A stretch of 64,000 bases of DNA from Rhizobium sp. J15 (GTDB taxonomy: Bacteria; Pseudomonadota; Alphaproteobacteria; Rhizobiales; Rhizobiaceae), in assembly GCF_002531825.1 (NCBI RefSeq), contig NZ_NWSX01000008.1:62001-126000 (forward strand). The letters are read 5' to 3'. The stretch's first letter is position 1, and each line of letters begins with the position of its first letter. The translations under genes and the position numbers were made by a program. Shown here one piece after another: positions 1 to 10,455 of the stretch. Below the pieces are notes generated by a model. The model did no database searches. It had not been told where the DNA came from and was given only the letters and a program-made list of their open reading frames with translations.

Positions 1-1
1 C

Positions 2-235
2 AAGTGCCTGAGGGAAGGCAAGATCGCCGGCGCCGGCCTCGACGTGTTCGAAAACGAACCCGCCGTCAACCCGAAGCTCGTCAAGCTCGCCAATGAGGGC
101 AAGGTGGTACTGCTGCCGCATATGAGTTCGGCGACGATCGAAGGCCGGGTCGACATGGGCGACAAGGTCATCATCAATATCCGCACCTTCATCGACGGCC
201 ATCGGCCGCCGAACAGGGTGCTGCCCGGCCGTTGA
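2..235 (+). CDS. D-2-hydroxyacid dehydrogenase, C-terminal fragment (5' end outside window)
   Basis: This is the last 77 codons of a gene entering from the left edge. The fragment carries the end of an NAD(P)-binding domain and the closing catalytic segment of D-isomer 2-hydroxyacid dehydrogenases: GLDVFENEP followed by a P-H-x-S-S-A-T stretch containing the catalytic histidine. This family reduces 2-oxoacids such as glyoxylate or hydroxypyruvate with NAD(P)H. The exact substrate cannot be read from the fragment. The gene ends 21 bases before a convergent acetyltransferase gene, and I see no strong terminator between them. Confidence 0.85.
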   Translation, partial: KCLREGKIAGAGLDVFENEPAVNPKLVKLANEGKVVLLPHMSSATIEGRVDMGDKVIINIRTFIDGHRPPNRVLPGR

Positions 236-256
236 AAGACGCCCCTTCGAGCTCGA

Positions 257-745
257 TCAGGCGGGGTTGATTTGGGGCGCAAGGACCTTGCGCATCTCGA
301 TGAAGGTCGTCCTGGCAAAACCGGGATGGGCCTTCTCGGCGGTTCTGGAAAAGCCCCAGGCGGCAAAGACGGCGTGATTGTCGGTAAGCTCGATGCGTGT
401 CTCCAGCCGCAAGGCGGGAAGGCCGAGCGCTGAGGCCGTCTCCTCGGCGATATCAAGCAATCGCCGCCCGAGGCCCTTGCCTTGCGCCGAAGGGAGAACG
501 GCGAGCTTGCCGACATAAAGGCAATCGGCTTCCGGCCGCAGGAAGAGGCAGCCGGTCAGCCTGCCGTTATCGATCGCGACATGACCGATCTCGGCTTCGG
601 CCTTCGCTGCCAGCGCTTCGGCCGTCAGGCTGAGCGCCGACGATGGTGGATCGATCCTGCCGTTCATCGAGGCGAAGGCGGTCAGGATGAGGGCGAGCAG
701 TTCGTCCCAGCGCGTGAAGCTGGCATCGAGGCGGATGATCGTCAT
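257..745 (-). CDS. GNAT-family N-acetyltransferase
   Basis: The 162-residue protein has the length and motifs of a single-domain GNAT acetyltransferase. The acetyl-CoA pyrophosphate loop (motif A, QGKGLGRR) lies at about residues 88-95, after a beta strand reading VGKLAVLP, and a motif B-like segment (NHAVFAAWGF) lies at about 123-132. The family transfers acetyl from acetyl-CoA to an amine of a small molecule or protein; the acceptor cannot be predicted here. Its start overlaps the stop of the upstream ThiF-family gene by four bases, so it is probably translationally coupled and is the last gene of a recF-thiF-GNAT unit. Confidence 0.85.
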   Translation of the reverse strand: MTIIRLDASFTRWDELLALILTAFASMNGRIDPPSSALSLTAEALAAKAEAEIGHVAIDNGRLTGCLFLRPEADCLYVGKLAVLPSAQGKGLGRRLLDIAEETASALGLPALRLETRIELTDNHAVFAAWGFSRTAEKAHPGFARTTFIEMRKVLAPQINPA

Positions 746-1560
746 TGCGCCGGCCTTGCGCGGCGGCGCCTGTAGCGCACGGTCTCGAACCGTGCCGAGA
801 GGGCGTCGTAAAGCAGCAGCCGCCCGATCAGCGGTTCGCCGGCGCCGGTGACGAGCTTGATCGCCTCCATCGCCATCATCGTGCCGATGACGCCGGTGAG
901 TGCGCCGATGATGCCGGCCTCGGAGCAGGCAGGGATGAGCCCCGGCGGCGGGGCCTCGGGAAACAGGTCGCGATATCGGGGGTTGGGCGTCCCGTCCTCG
1001 GCTGTCTCATAGGGTTTCAGAACCGTCAGCGAACCGTCGAAACGTCCGACCGCGCCGGTGACGAGCGGGATGCGCGCTTCTTCCGCCGCGTCGGCCGCGG
1101 CATAACGCGTGTCGAAATTGTCGGAGCCGTCGATCAGGAGATCGAAGCCGGACAAATGACGGCGGGCAGTCTCCTGAGAGAAGCGCTCCTCGAAACGGAT
1201 CAGCCGGATATGCGGGTTGAGCCTTGTGATCGCCAAGGCGGCGCTTTCCGTCTTCAGCTCGCCGATCGTACCGGAATCATGGATCACCTGGCGCTGCAGG
1301 TTCGAAAGGGAAACCCTGTCGTCGTCGACGATTCCGAGCGTGCCGACGCCGGCCGCGGCCAGATATTGCAGGATCGGCGCACCGAGGCCGCCGGCGCCGA
1401 TCACGAGCACGCGGGCGGCTTTCAGCTTCTGCTGGCCTGCGCCGCCGATTTCGGGGAGCAGGATGTGGCGGTGATAACGGGCGATTTCATCGGTGCTGAG
1501 CGGTTCCATGGCGCCGATCGTATCATGGCGCCCGACGTCGGGAAAAGCCGCCTCCGTCAT
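742..1560 (-). CDS. ThiF/MoeB/HesA-family adenylyltransferase
   Basis: The protein has the E1-like fold of enzymes that adenylate the C-terminus of a ubiquitin-like sulfur carrier (MoaD or ThiS). A nucleotide-binding GAGGLG is at about residues 55-60, followed by the LSNLQRQ segment at 85-91 and a D-G-S-D-N-F-D-T-R segment at 144-152. A cysteine in P-A-C-S-E (about 212) sits in the usual conserved position. There is no C-terminal rhodanese domain, and I see no CxxC zinc pairs. The chosen ATG overlaps the recF stop (ATGA) and has AAGGTG upstream. A second ATG at 1509 would give a more typical 255 residues but lacks a ribosome site. MoeB and ThiF cannot be separated from sequence alone. Confidence 0.85.
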   Translation of the reverse strand: MTEAAFPDVGRHDTIGAMEPLSTDEIARYHRHILLPEIGGAGQQKLKAARVLVIGAGGLGAPILQYLAAAGVGTLGIVDDDRVSLSNLQRQVIHDSGTIGELKTESAALAITRLNPHIRLIRFEERFSQETARRHLSGFDLLIDGSDNFDTRYAAADAAEEARIPLVTGAVGRFDGSLTVLKPYETAEDGTPNPRYRDLFPEAPPPGLIPACSEAGIIGALTGVIGTMMAMEAIKLVTGAGEPLIGRLLLYDALSARFETVRYRRRRARPAQ

Positions 1561-2681
1561 TCGAACACCTTGCCGTCGGCCACCGTGAAGACCTGCGCCC
1601 GATCACCGAGTGCGGAGAACATCGCGCGATCCGTGCCGGTCATGAAAGCCTGGCCGCCGAGCCCGTCGATGAGGTCGAACAGCGCGGCGCGGCGGCCCTC
1701 GTCGAGATGCGCTGCGATCTCGTCGAGCAGCAGGATCGGCGCGTGGCCGGTGAGATTGCCGACGAGCCGGGCGTGCGCAAGCACCAGGCCGACGAGCAGC
1801 GCCTTCTGCTCGCCGGTGGAGCAGCGTTCGGCCTCCATCGCTTTTTCGCGATGGTGCACGATGAGGTCGGCCCGGTGTGGCCCCTCCAGCGTGCGCCCCG
1901 CGCCGGCATCGCGGTAGCGGCTCTCGGCGAGTATCGCCGCGTAGTCGTCCTCGAGGTCGACCGAAGGGCGCGAGAATTGGCCGTCCATGAAGCCGGAGAG
2001 CTGCAGGGACGCAGAGGGAAAGGGAGACGTCTCGCGCGTTTCCTCGATCAGCCGGGCGAGCAGGCCGAGCATCTCCTGCCGGGCGAGCGCCATGGCGATG
2101 CCGAGGCTTGCCATCTGCTCCTCGATGCCGGTGAGCCAGGACGGATCGAAGCGGCCTTCGTCGAGCAATTTGTTGCGGCTGCGCATGGCACGCTCGAAAT
2201 CGCTGGCGCGGCGGCCATGGGCGGGATCGAGCGACAGCACCAGCCTGTCGAGAAAGCGCCGCCGGTCGGAGGAGGCGCCGGTAAAGAGGCCGTCCATCGC
2301 CGGGGTCAGCCAGAGAAGGCGCAGGTGATCGGTCAATTCGTCGGCCGTCCTCGCCGGCGTGCCGTTGATGCGCAGCCTGCGGGTGGTGGTGTCCTCGCCG
2401 GTTTCGATGCCGGTGCCGATCTCGACTTCACCCTCCATGCCATCGAGCGCGGCGAAGATCGAAAAACCGCCGGCTGCGCCGACGCGGGTAATATCGCCAT
2501 AGGCCGCGCGCCTGAGGCCGCGGCCGGGCGAAAGCAGCGAGACCGCCTCCATCAGGTTGGTCTTGCCGGCGCCATTGTCTCCCGTCAGCACCACGTGCCG
2601 GCCGTCGAGGGCAAGCGTTGCCGCCGCATAATTGCGGAAGTCGCTCAGCTTCAGGCGGGAAAGGAAAACCTTGTGCGGCAT
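1557..2681 (-). CDS. recF: DNA replication and repair protein RecF
   Basis: This 374-residue SMC-like ATPase helps load RecA at single-strand gaps together with RecO and RecR. The Walker A motif GDNGAGKT is at residues 34-41, just after the F-R-N-Y segment typical of RecF. A signature-like S-T-G-E-Q-K and a Walker B-like L-L-L-D-E segment lie in the C-terminal third, as expected. The length matches the family. It heads a compact unit with the ThiF-family and GNAT genes (four-base overlaps). Unlike the classical arrangement, dnaN and gyrB are not adjacent. Confidence 0.95.
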   Translation of the reverse strand: MPHKVFLSRLKLSDFRNYAAATLALDGRHVVLTGDNGAGKTNLMEAVSLLSPGRGLRRAAYGDITRVGAAGGFSIFAALDGMEGEVEIGTGIETGEDTTTRRLRINGTPARTADELTDHLRLLWLTPAMDGLFTGASSDRRRFLDRLVLSLDPAHGRRASDFERAMRSRNKLLDEGRFDPSWLTGIEEQMASLGIAMALARQEMLGLLARLIEETRETSPFPSASLQLSGFMDGQFSRPSVDLEDDYAAILAESRYRDAGAGRTLEGPHRADLIVHHREKAMEAERCSTGEQKALLVGLVLAHARLVGNLTGHAPILLLDEIAAHLDEGRRAALFDLIDGLGGQAFMTGTDRAMFSALGDRAQVFTVADGKVFE

Positions 2682-3061
2682 CGGATGTCCGGAATCGTTA
2701 AGCGTGACAGCTAAGCCGAAGCGGCGCCGATGGCAAGGCTCGCCGCTTCTTTGCTATCGTAACCTCCTGTTGGCGCTGGCGAAAATCACCGCCGCAACGG
2801 GCGGCGACAGAACGGGGCAGCGTTCCCAAGGTTAAGAAAAATACAACCTGTGAGGCCATGGCTGGCGACCTCAGGCCGTGCCGCCTGCAGCGATAGCTGC
2901 GGCTTGCGCGCCTTGATATCAGGGGCTTTGACGCATTTCTCCGAATCGACTGACGTAACGTAAAGTCCAGAAAAAGTCGGTTGAAATTTGCAACTTTCGG
3001 GTTGAGTTATCCCGCAGAAACGATATGGTGAACAAAGCGTTTATGTAAAGAGAGTGGTGAA
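2682..3061. other. 380-base intergenic region between divergent recF and the XRE regulator
   Basis: I see no coding potential here. On the recF side there is an 8-bp hairpin (2718-2725 with 2742-2749) that would form in the recF leader. On the other side, about 70 bases before the regulator, is a GTTG/CAAC palindrome at 2980-2994. The middle holds nothing I can assign. Confidence 0.6.
2980..2994. promoter_or_regulatory. GTTG-N7-CAAC palindrome, possible operator of the XRE gene
   Basis: The sequence GTTGAAATTTGCAAC is a near-perfect 15-base palindrome in an AT-rich stretch where a promoter for the downstream gene would sit. Small XRE repressors of the rhizobial PraR type are known to bind CAAC/GTTG-type inverted repeats, so autoregulation is a reasonable inference, but no binding can be shown from sequence. 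Confidence 0.35.
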
Positions 3062-3427
3062 GTGCCGGATCCGGTTGATATTATCGTTGGTCGCAACATC
3101 AGACAGCTTCGCGCCCTTCGCCGTGTTTCCCAGCTCGAACTTGGTGAAGCACTCGGACTGACTTTCCAGCAGATCCAGAAATATGAAAAGGGAACAAACC
3201 GCGTTTCCGCCAGCAAGCTGCACCAGATCGCGGTTTTTCTCGGTGTCGAGATCTCCGCTCTCTTCGAGGGAACGGGCATATCGGAATTCGGCAGCCGGAT
3301 CGAACTCAGCCCTGACGCCTATGCGCTTGCCCTGAGCTACGACAAGCTGAGCTCCGCCGCCGGCAAGGAAGCGGTCAAGACCATTCTCACGCTCATGACC
3401 GGCGAAGCGGTAGACAGCGCCGCCTGA
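3062..3427 (+). CDS. XRE/Cro-type HTH transcriptional regulator
   Basis: This 121-residue protein starts with GTG after a GAGAGTGG-like ribosome site. Residues of about 9-63 form a helix-turn-helix of the Cro/C1 type, with the signature [13 protein letters not shown] in the recognition region. That signature is shared with the rhizobial regulators PraR and SinR-like proteins, which repress biofilm and quorum-sensing genes. The rest is a short C-terminal tail without a known ligand-binding domain. It stands alone. A GTTG/CAAC palindrome lies about 70 bases upstream and may be its own operator. It could be a paralogue rather than PraR itself. Confidence 0.9.
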   Translation: MPDPVDIIVGRNIRQLRALRRVSQLELGEALGLTFQQIQKYEKGTNRVSASKLHQIAVFLGVEISALFEGTGISEFGSRIELSPDAYALALSYDKLSSAAGKEAVKTILTLMTGEAVDSAA

Positions 3428-3649
3428 GCGGCAGCTTTACGCTGGGAAAGACAGGACCTCTCCAAGAAATGGAGGGGCCGCGCCGGGACATTTGCACGTC
3501 TGCGGCGCAATCGCGAGGCAGACCCACATCACCTAAAGAGCGGAGCGTCTGGGGCGACGGCGTGCGAAGGGGCAGCGGTCTTGCGACAACGATGTGCGAG
3601 GAAAATAGACCTGAAGCGCGCGAAGCGATCCGAAAGATCGCTGCATGCT

Positions 3650-3850
3650 TTAGTGAATCTCGCATCCGTGCAGCGCCGTCAGCAGATCGTCCTGCGTCTG
3701 GTGGCCGGCATGATAGAGGTCGATCGCCATGCTGGCGATGGAAAGGCCCTGCTGGCTGCGAAGCTTGATGTTGCGTTCGGCACACCATGTGTAGATGGCG
3801 CCGGCGAGAACGTCGATGTCTTCGGACTGAGAGGAAAAGGCTGGCGCCAT
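3650..3850 (-). CDS. hypothetical small protein, 66 aa
   Basis: A short open frame with codon use like its neighbours, starting at an ATG with a weak AAGAG ribosome site. It has no signal peptide or membrane segment and shows a predicted helical pattern with one cysteine in the middle (Y-T-W-C-A-E-R-N). I do not recognise a family. It lies alone between the XRE gene and dnaJ, in the same direction as dnaJ but beyond the dnaJ terminator. Expression is unproven. Confidence 0.55.
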   Translation of the reverse strand: MAPAFSSQSEDIDVLAGAIYTWCAERNIKLRSQQGLSIASMAIDLYHAGHQTQDDLLTALHGCEIH

Positions 3851-4091
3851 GATAGATACTCTTGCTTCCGTGGTCCCGCGTCCGATGGGGCGCGCTGAGA
3901 ACGCTGTGTCATGTTAATTGCGCATCATCCTCCCGGTATCGGTGCCGATCTCCTGATTATGCGCTGACGGCAAAGATTGAAGTCATTTGGAAAACTTGCA
4001 AGCGGCATCATCCGGCTGCGTTAATGCAGTTTCTTTTCCGATTGAACGCCGTATCGATCTGGAACAGATGTCCCAAATCGGGACTTGCCCG
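3851..4091. other. intergenic stretch upstream of the 66-aa gene
   Basis: About 240 bases with no supported gene. It should contain the promoter of the small minus-strand gene, but I find no clear consensus. A 5-bp inverted repeat (GTCCC/GGGAC, near 4070-4084) is the only structure I noticed. Confidence 0.4.
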
Positions 4092-4126
4092 AAAAAAAGC
4101 CGGAGACGTTTCCATCCCCGGCTTTT
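4092..4126 (-). terminator. Rho-independent terminator of dnaJ
   Basis: On the minus strand a stem AAAAGCCGG / CCGGCTTTT (arms 4118-4126 and 4095-4103) is followed by a run of seven T residues. It lies about 25-60 bases after the dnaJ stop and correctly oriented to end the dnaK-dnaJ transcript. Confidence 0.85.
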
Positions 4127-4149
4127 GCGATTGCGTATCGATCGGAGCC

Positions 4150-5277
4150 TCAGCCTTCGAAGAATTCCTTCATCCGGGCAAAGAAGCCCGTCGATTCGGG
4201 ATTGTTCTCCTTGGAGGAAATCTGCTCGAATTCCTGCAGCAGCTCGCGCTGGCGCTTGGTCAGCTTTTGCGGCGTCTCGATCTGGATCTGGATGTAGAGG
4301 TCGCCCGTCTGCGCCGAACGCAGCACCGGCATGCCCTTGCTCTTGAGACGGAACTGTTTGCCGGCCTGCGTGCCCTCGGGAACCGTCACGCGCGACTTCG
4401 TGCCGTCGAGCGTCGCCACGTCGAAAGTACCGCCGAGTGCGGCCGTCGTCATCGAGATCGGGACGGCGCAATAGAGATCGGCTCCGTCGCGCTGGTAGAA
4501 CTCGTGCGGCTTCACCGACAGGAAGATATAGAGGTCGCCCGCCGGCCCGCCGCGGGTGCCGGCTTCACCCTCGCCCTGCAGGCGAATGCGTGTGCCGTCC
4601 TCGATGCCCGAGGGAATATTGACCGAGAGCGAACGCTCTTCCGTCACCCGGCCCTGGCCGTGGCACTTCTGGCAGGGATCGGGAATGATCTGGCCGCGGC
4701 CATGGCAGGTCGGGCAGGTCCGCTCGATCGAGAAGAAGCCCTGCGCGGCGCGCACGCGCCCCGTCCCCTGGCAGGTGCCGCAGTTCTTCGGCTGCGTGCC
4801 GGGCTTGGCGCCCGAACCCGAACAGACGTCGCAGGTGATCGACGTCGGCACGCGGATCTGCGCCGTCTTGCCGGAGAAGGCCTCTTCCAGCGTGATTTCC
4901 ATGTTGTAGCGAAGATCGGCGCCGCGTTCGCGCCCGCCCGACGAGCGCTGGCGCGCGCGTCCGCCGCCCATCATCTCGCCGAAAATATCCTCGAAAATGT
5001 CCGAGAAGCCGCCGCCGGCAAATCCGCCGCCACCGCCGCCCATGCCGCCATGCTCGAAGGCCGCATGGCCGTAGCGATCATAGGCCGCCCGCTTCTGCGG
5101 GTCCTTGAGCATCTCATAGGCTTCGTTGATTTCCTTGAACTTCCGCTCGGCGTCCTTGTCATCCGGGTTCTTGTCCGGATGGTATTTCATCGCCAGTTTT
5201 CGGAAGGCGCTTTTCAGCTCTTTCTCGTCCGCCGACTTGGCTACACCCAGAGTTTCGTAAAAGTCCGCTTTTGCCAT
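4150..5277 (-). CDS. dnaJ: chaperone DnaJ (Hsp40)
   Basis: DnaJ stimulates the ATPase of DnaK and delivers unfolded clients. The 375-residue protein is full length. The J domain is at residues 1-70 with HPD at 33-35. A glycine/phenylalanine-rich linker runs from about 76 to 105, including a run of six glycines. Four CxxCxGxG zinc motifs follow (cysteines 150/153, 167/170, 189/192 and 203/206), then the C-terminal substrate-binding domain. It lies 85 bases downstream of dnaK in the same direction, and a terminator follows it, so it should be expressed mainly from the dnaK heat-shock promoter. Confidence 0.98.
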   Translation of the reverse strand: MAKADFYETLGVAKSADEKELKSAFRKLAMKYHPDKNPDDKDAERKFKEINEAYEMLKDPQKRAAYDRYGHAAFEHGGMGGGGGGFAGGGFSDIFEDIFGEMMGGGRARQRSSGGRERGADLRYNMEITLEEAFSGKTAQIRVPTSITCDVCSGSGAKPGTQPKNCGTCQGTGRVRAAQGFFSIERTCPTCHGRGQIIPDPCQKCHGQGRVTEERSLSVNIPSGIEDGTRIRLQGEGEAGTRGGPAGDLYIFLSVKPHEFYQRDGADLYCAVPISMTTAALGGTFDVATLDGTKSRVTVPEGTQAGKQFRLKSKGMPVLRSAQTGDLYIQIQIETPQKLTKRQRELLQEFEQISSKENNPESTGFFARMKEFFEG

Positions 5278-5290
5278 TAAGGATTAAACC

Positions 5291-5328
5291 CCGGAAATGG
5301 ATTTCCGGCTGCCATGGTGAGCAGCCGG
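5291..5328 (-). promoter_or_regulatory. two overlapping inverted repeats in the dnaK-dnaJ spacer
   Basis: Two perfect 8-bp inverted repeats share four bases. CCGGAAAT pairs with ATTTCCGG (5291-5298 and 5301-5308). CCGGCTGC pairs with GCAGCCGG (5305-5312 and 5321-5328). Because 5305-5308 belongs to both, only one hairpin can form fully at a time. No T-run follows, so this is not a classical terminator; it may be an mRNA processing or stability element. Confidence 0.5.
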
Positions 5329-5362
5329 ATCAGGTGTTGAAGCATAACCACGCCGCCGCGGA

Positions 5363-7279
<1,917 letters not shown>

Positions 7280-7393
7280 GTCATTCTCTCCTTGAAGCAA
7301 GCTGTCGGAACCCCGAGAAGGCATTTCCCTGACAGCCCCTTACGGGATGGGTCTACTTGAGATTACGCAATCGTGATTGCGGTGATGCGGCGT

Positions 7394-7422
7394 ATATAAG
7401 GAGCGGTTTTCTGGACTGCAAG
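7394..7422 (-). promoter_or_regulatory. RpoH (sigma-32) heat-shock promoter of dnaK
   Basis: Read on the minus strand, CTTG (7422-7419), a 17-base spacer and CCTTATAT (7401-7394) match the alphaproteobacterial RpoH consensus CTTG-N17/18-CNTATNT. It lies about 115 bases upstream of the dnaK start codon, leaving a moderately long leader. Confidence 0.8.
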
Positions 7423-7561
7423 GCGGGAATTGGCCCGGAATCCAGCAAAACGAATGTGTTGCATTCAATTTTGACGGCAGCCGGGAGGGAGGTCTGCCGA
7501 CGGCCTGCAAGGCAGTTGTTTCCTAGGGTACGGGGCTTGCGCCGGGCGTGCCGCAAAAATC

Positions 7562-9889
7562 TCACTGGCCCATGATCAGGTCGAGCAGGGTGGTGCGCCG
7601 CGGCTGCACCGAAGAGGTCGCCTGCGGCGTCCCGACATCGCCGGGCGGCACGACGTTTCCATAGCCGGACCCGTCGCCTTCGGCAACGTCGGAAGGCGGG
7701 ACCGGACCGTTTCCGGACGGCACATTTTGCTGGCGCACGGGCGCCTGCGGATAGCGATTGGCACTTTCGTCGCCGCCGAAGACGCCGGAAATGATGCCGC
7801 CGATCGTCGTCGACGGCGGCGCCTCGGCCGTGACCGGCTGCCCGCCGTCGGGTACGGCCTGCGCCATCGGCTGGCCATTGTCCTGATCCCCGATCAGCTG
7901 GCCGTTGCCGAAGAGCGGAGCCGGCGAAAGACCCTTGTGGGCGGCGATCATAAATTCCTTCCAGGCCTTGGCCGGAAGACCGCCGCCGGTCACCTTCTTC
8001 ATCGGCTTGCCGTCGTCATTGCCGAACCAGACGCCTGTCGTGAGGTTGCTGGTGAAGCCGACGAACAGCGCGTCGCGCGAATTCTGCGTCGTGCCGGTCT
8101 TTCCTGCCGCCTGCCAGCCGGGGATCTTGGCGCTCTTGCCGGTGCCGTTTTCGATGACGCCCATCATCATCGCATCCATTTCGGCGGCGATCTGCTCGGA
8201 GAGCACGCGCGGCGGGCTGTCATAGGTATTTTCGTAGAGAACCTTGCCTTCGGCGGTCGTCACCCGGCGGATGACGTGCGGCGTCGCCTTGTAGCCGCCG
8301 TTCATGAACGCGGCATAGGAGGCGGTCAGCTCCATCAGCGAGACTTCGGATGTGCCGAGCGCAATCGAGGCGTTCGGCTGCAGCTCGCTTTCGATGCCGA
8401 GCCGGTGGGCGAGTTTGATCACCTGATCCGGCCCGTCATACATCACCAGCTGCGCGGCAACCGTGTTCAGCGACTTGGAAAGCGCAGTGGCGAGCGTCAC
8501 TTCGCCATTGTATTTCTTCTCGTAATTCTCCGGCGTCCAGTCGCCGATGCGGATCGGCGCGTCGTTGAACACCGAAAAAGGCGTCAGTCCCTTCTCCAGC
8601 GCAGCGGCATAGACGAAGGGCTTGAACGAGGATCCCGGTTGGCGCTTGGCCTTGACGGCGCGGTTGAACTGGCTTGCCGCGTAATCCCTGCCGCCGACGA
8701 GCGCGCGGATCGCGCCGGTCCCGTCGATCGAGACGAGCGCCGCCTGCGAGGCGTCGAGCTTGCCGCCTTCCTTGTCAAGCACGTCGACCAGCGATTGTTC
8801 GGCCTTCTTCTCCAGCGATTTGTCGATGGTCGTATCGACGATGACGTCTTCCTTGATGTCGCCGATCAGCCCGGGCAATTGGTCCATCACCATGTCGGCG
8901 ACATAGTGCCCGGCGCCGGACCAATAGCTCTTGGCGGAAGCCGGGGTCTGCGACATCGCCGTCTTCACCTCGGAATCGGTGATGAAGCCCTGTTCGCGCA
9001 TCGCCGCGAGTACGAGCTGGGCGCGTGCATTCGCCGCTTCCGCGTCGCGGGCCGGCGAAAGCCGCGACGGCGCCTTCAGCAGGCCGGCCAGCACGGCGGC
9101 CTCGCCGAGGTTCACGTCACGCGCCGATTTGTTGAAGTAGCGCCGCGACGCCGCTTCGACGCCATAGGCATTCGATCCGAAGAACACGCGGTTGAGATAC
9201 ATCGCAAGGATCTGGTCCTTGGTGTATTTCTGCTCCAGCCAGAGCGCGAGCAGCACCTCCTGCACCTTGCGCTCCAGGGTTCTTTCCGGAGAGAGGAAGA
9301 GGTTCTTGGCGAGCTGCTGCGTCAGCGTCGAGCCGCCCTGCACCATGTGGCCGGCGGTGAAGTTGGTGACGATCGCCCGGCCGAGGCCGAGCGGATCGAC
9401 GCCGAAATGCGAATAGAAACGCCGGTCTTCGATGGCGATGACGGCTTCCGGAATATAGGGCGACATGTTTTCGAGCGACAGCGCCTCGCCGCCGGTGGCG
9501 CCGCGATTGGCGATGACGCTGCCGTCGACGGCGGTAATCTTGACGTTCGGCGGCCGTTCCGGGATCGCCCATGTGCTGGCGCTCGGCATGCGCGAGCCGT
9601 AATAGACGACAAGCCCGGCGACGCCGATGCCGGCCCAGATGAAAAGCACGACGCACCAGTAGACCACGCCGCGCAGGAAGCCGAAAAAGCCGCCGCCTTC
9701 GCGTTCGCGCGGCTCGCGCCGCCGGCGGGGAGCCGCCCGCTGCTTCGGGAGCTTTGAGCTGCCGCGCCGCGCGGACCGGTTTCCGCCAATGCGGTCGTCG
9801 GCATCGAGCGAGAATTCGTCATCGTCGCGTGCCGGACGGCCGCTGAAGGAAGGTTCGATTCTGTCGCCTGATCTGCCGCTGCCTGCCAT
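7562..9889 (-). CDS. mrcA: penicillin-binding protein 1A (bifunctional murein transglycosylase/transpeptidase)
   Basis: A class A PBP of 775 residues that polymerises and cross-links peptidoglycan at the inner membrane. A basic cytoplasmic tail precedes one membrane segment (WCVVLFIWAGIGVAGLVVYY). The glycosyltransferase domain has E-D-R-R-F-Y-S-H-F-G and G-G-S-T-L-T-Q-Q-L-A-K-N. The transpeptidase domain has the catalytic S-S-F-K, then S-K-S-L-N and K-T-G-T. A proline/glutamine-rich tail closes it. I chose the ATG at 9889 because the longer GTG start at 9946 has no ribosome site; both are weak. A CtrA-type box lies about 100 bases upstream. Confidence 0.93.
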   Translation of the reverse strand: MAGSGRSGDRIEPSFSGRPARDDDEFSLDADDRIGGNRSARRGSSKLPKQRAAPRRRREPREREGGGFFGFLRGVVYWCVVLFIWAGIGVAGLVVYYGSRMPSASTWAIPERPPNVKITAVDGSVIANRGATGGEALSLENMSPYIPEAVIAIEDRRFYSHFGVDPLGLGRAIVTNFTAGHMVQGGSTLTQQLAKNLFLSPERTLERKVQEVLLALWLEQKYTKDQILAMYLNRVFFGSNAYGVEAASRRYFNKSARDVNLGEAAVLAGLLKAPSRLSPARDAEAANARAQLVLAAMREQGFITDSEVKTAMSQTPASAKSYWSGAGHYVADMVMDQLPGLIGDIKEDVIVDTTIDKSLEKKAEQSLVDVLDKEGGKLDASQAALVSIDGTGAIRALVGGRDYAASQFNRAVKAKRQPGSSFKPFVYAAALEKGLTPFSVFNDAPIRIGDWTPENYEKKYNGEVTLATALSKSLNTVAAQLVMYDGPDQVIKLAHRLGIESELQPNASIALGTSEVSLMELTASYAAFMNGGYKATPHVIRRVTTAEGKVLYENTYDSPPRVLSEQIAAEMDAMMMGVIENGTGKSAKIPGWQAAGKTGTTQNSRDALFVGFTSNLTTGVWFGNDDGKPMKKVTGGGLPAKAWKEFMIAAHKGLSPAPLFGNGQLIGDQDNGQPMAQAVPDGGQPVTAEAPPSTTIGGIISGVFGGDESANRYPQAPVRQQNVPSGNGPVPPSDVAEGDGSGYGNVVPPGDVGTPQATSSVQPRRTTLLDLIMGQ

Positions 9890-9990
9890 CGCCGACCGGT
9901 CACACCCCTGTTCGATCGCGAAGCCCGGCTTCGCACAACGGCGCACTCGCGAGCGACGTGATCATCCGAGTGAACTTTAATTGCGGCGAT

Positions 9991-10005
9991 TTAACGGGGT
10001 GTTAA
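9991..10005. promoter_or_regulatory. CtrA-box motif TTAA-N7-TTAA upstream of the PBP1A gene
   Basis: TTAA (9991-9994), seven bases, TTAA (10002-10005) matches the CtrA full-site spacing exactly. It lies about 100 bases before the PBP1A start codon on the minus strand, a position compatible with promoter control of a cell-wall gene by the cell-cycle regulator. No binding evidence is available. Confidence 0.5.
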
Positions 10006-10041
10006 AGAACATAAAGTGGCGGAAACGACGGCCTCTCGCCT

Positions 10042-10263
10042 TCAATACTGGCGAGCCTCATAATCATCGGCGGTCTCCGGGTCCTGCTTGTATTCCCATT
10101 GGCCCAAATGGAAACGGCGCCAGATCTGGCCGGAAGGATTGAGGTTTGTCCCATCGGTGAGACGCACGGGCAGGATGGGATTGTATTTATGCCAAACGGT
10201 AACGTCTTTGGCGGCCGCCCGAGGGCCGAATAGCCCGAAGAAAGCCAGGTAGTCTTGCGTCAT
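10042..10263 (-). CDS. hypothetical small protein, 73 aa
   Basis: A 73-codon frame starting at an ATG with GGAAG seven bases upstream. The protein is aromatic-rich (F-F-G-L-F-G near the N-terminus, several tryptophans and tyrosines, C-terminal Y-E-A-R-Q-Y). I see no signal peptide, membrane segment or recognised domain. It lies between the PBP1A gene and a candidate sRNA locus and appears to be a single-gene unit. Function unknown. Confidence 0.6.
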   Translation of the reverse strand: MTQDYLAFFGLFGPRAAAKDVTVWHKYNPILPVRLTDGTNLNPSGQIWRRFHLGQWEYKQDPETADDYEARQY

Positions 10264-10424
10264 CAGCTTCCAGCCTCGAACGGATCAAAATCAATCCGCA
10301 ACGTCGTGAAGGTGCAATAAAGAACCCCGCAAGACAAGGGCGTCACGAGGCCCTCACAGCAAATTGTCGGTGAAGCGTCTGTCACGCCCACGCCGCTGCG
10401 CCGCACATCTTTTCTCGGGCAGGT
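10264..10424. other. intergenic stretch with no assigned content
   Basis: About 160 bases between the 73-aa gene and the stress promoter. It should hold the promoter of the minus-strand gene. I see no repeat, operator or open frame worth calling. Confidence 0.4.
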
Positions 10425-10449
10425 GGAACCAACAGGCTTCGGGATTGTT
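10425..10449 (+). promoter_or_regulatory. EcfG/RpoE2-type general stress promoter
   Basis: GGAAC (10425-10429), a 17-base spacer and GTT (10447-10449) match the alphaproteobacterial general stress sigma factor consensus (in Sinorhizobium, GGAAC-N18/19-TT). No protein gene follows on this strand; instead three hairpins and a terminator do, so it would drive an RNA beginning near 10456. Confidence 0.6.
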
Positions 10450-10455
10450 TATGGG

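Noticed and set aside
3862..5280. Long plus-strand open frame of 472 codons opposite dnaJ
   Set aside because: It is a mirror of the dnaJ coding sequence in a GC-rich genome; its protein has no recognisable domain, while the opposite strand encodes a perfect DnaJ.
7727..9757. 676-codon plus-strand open frame
   Set aside because: It is antisense to the penicillin-binding protein gene, which has all catalytic motifs; the antisense product is rich in R, H and G without domains.
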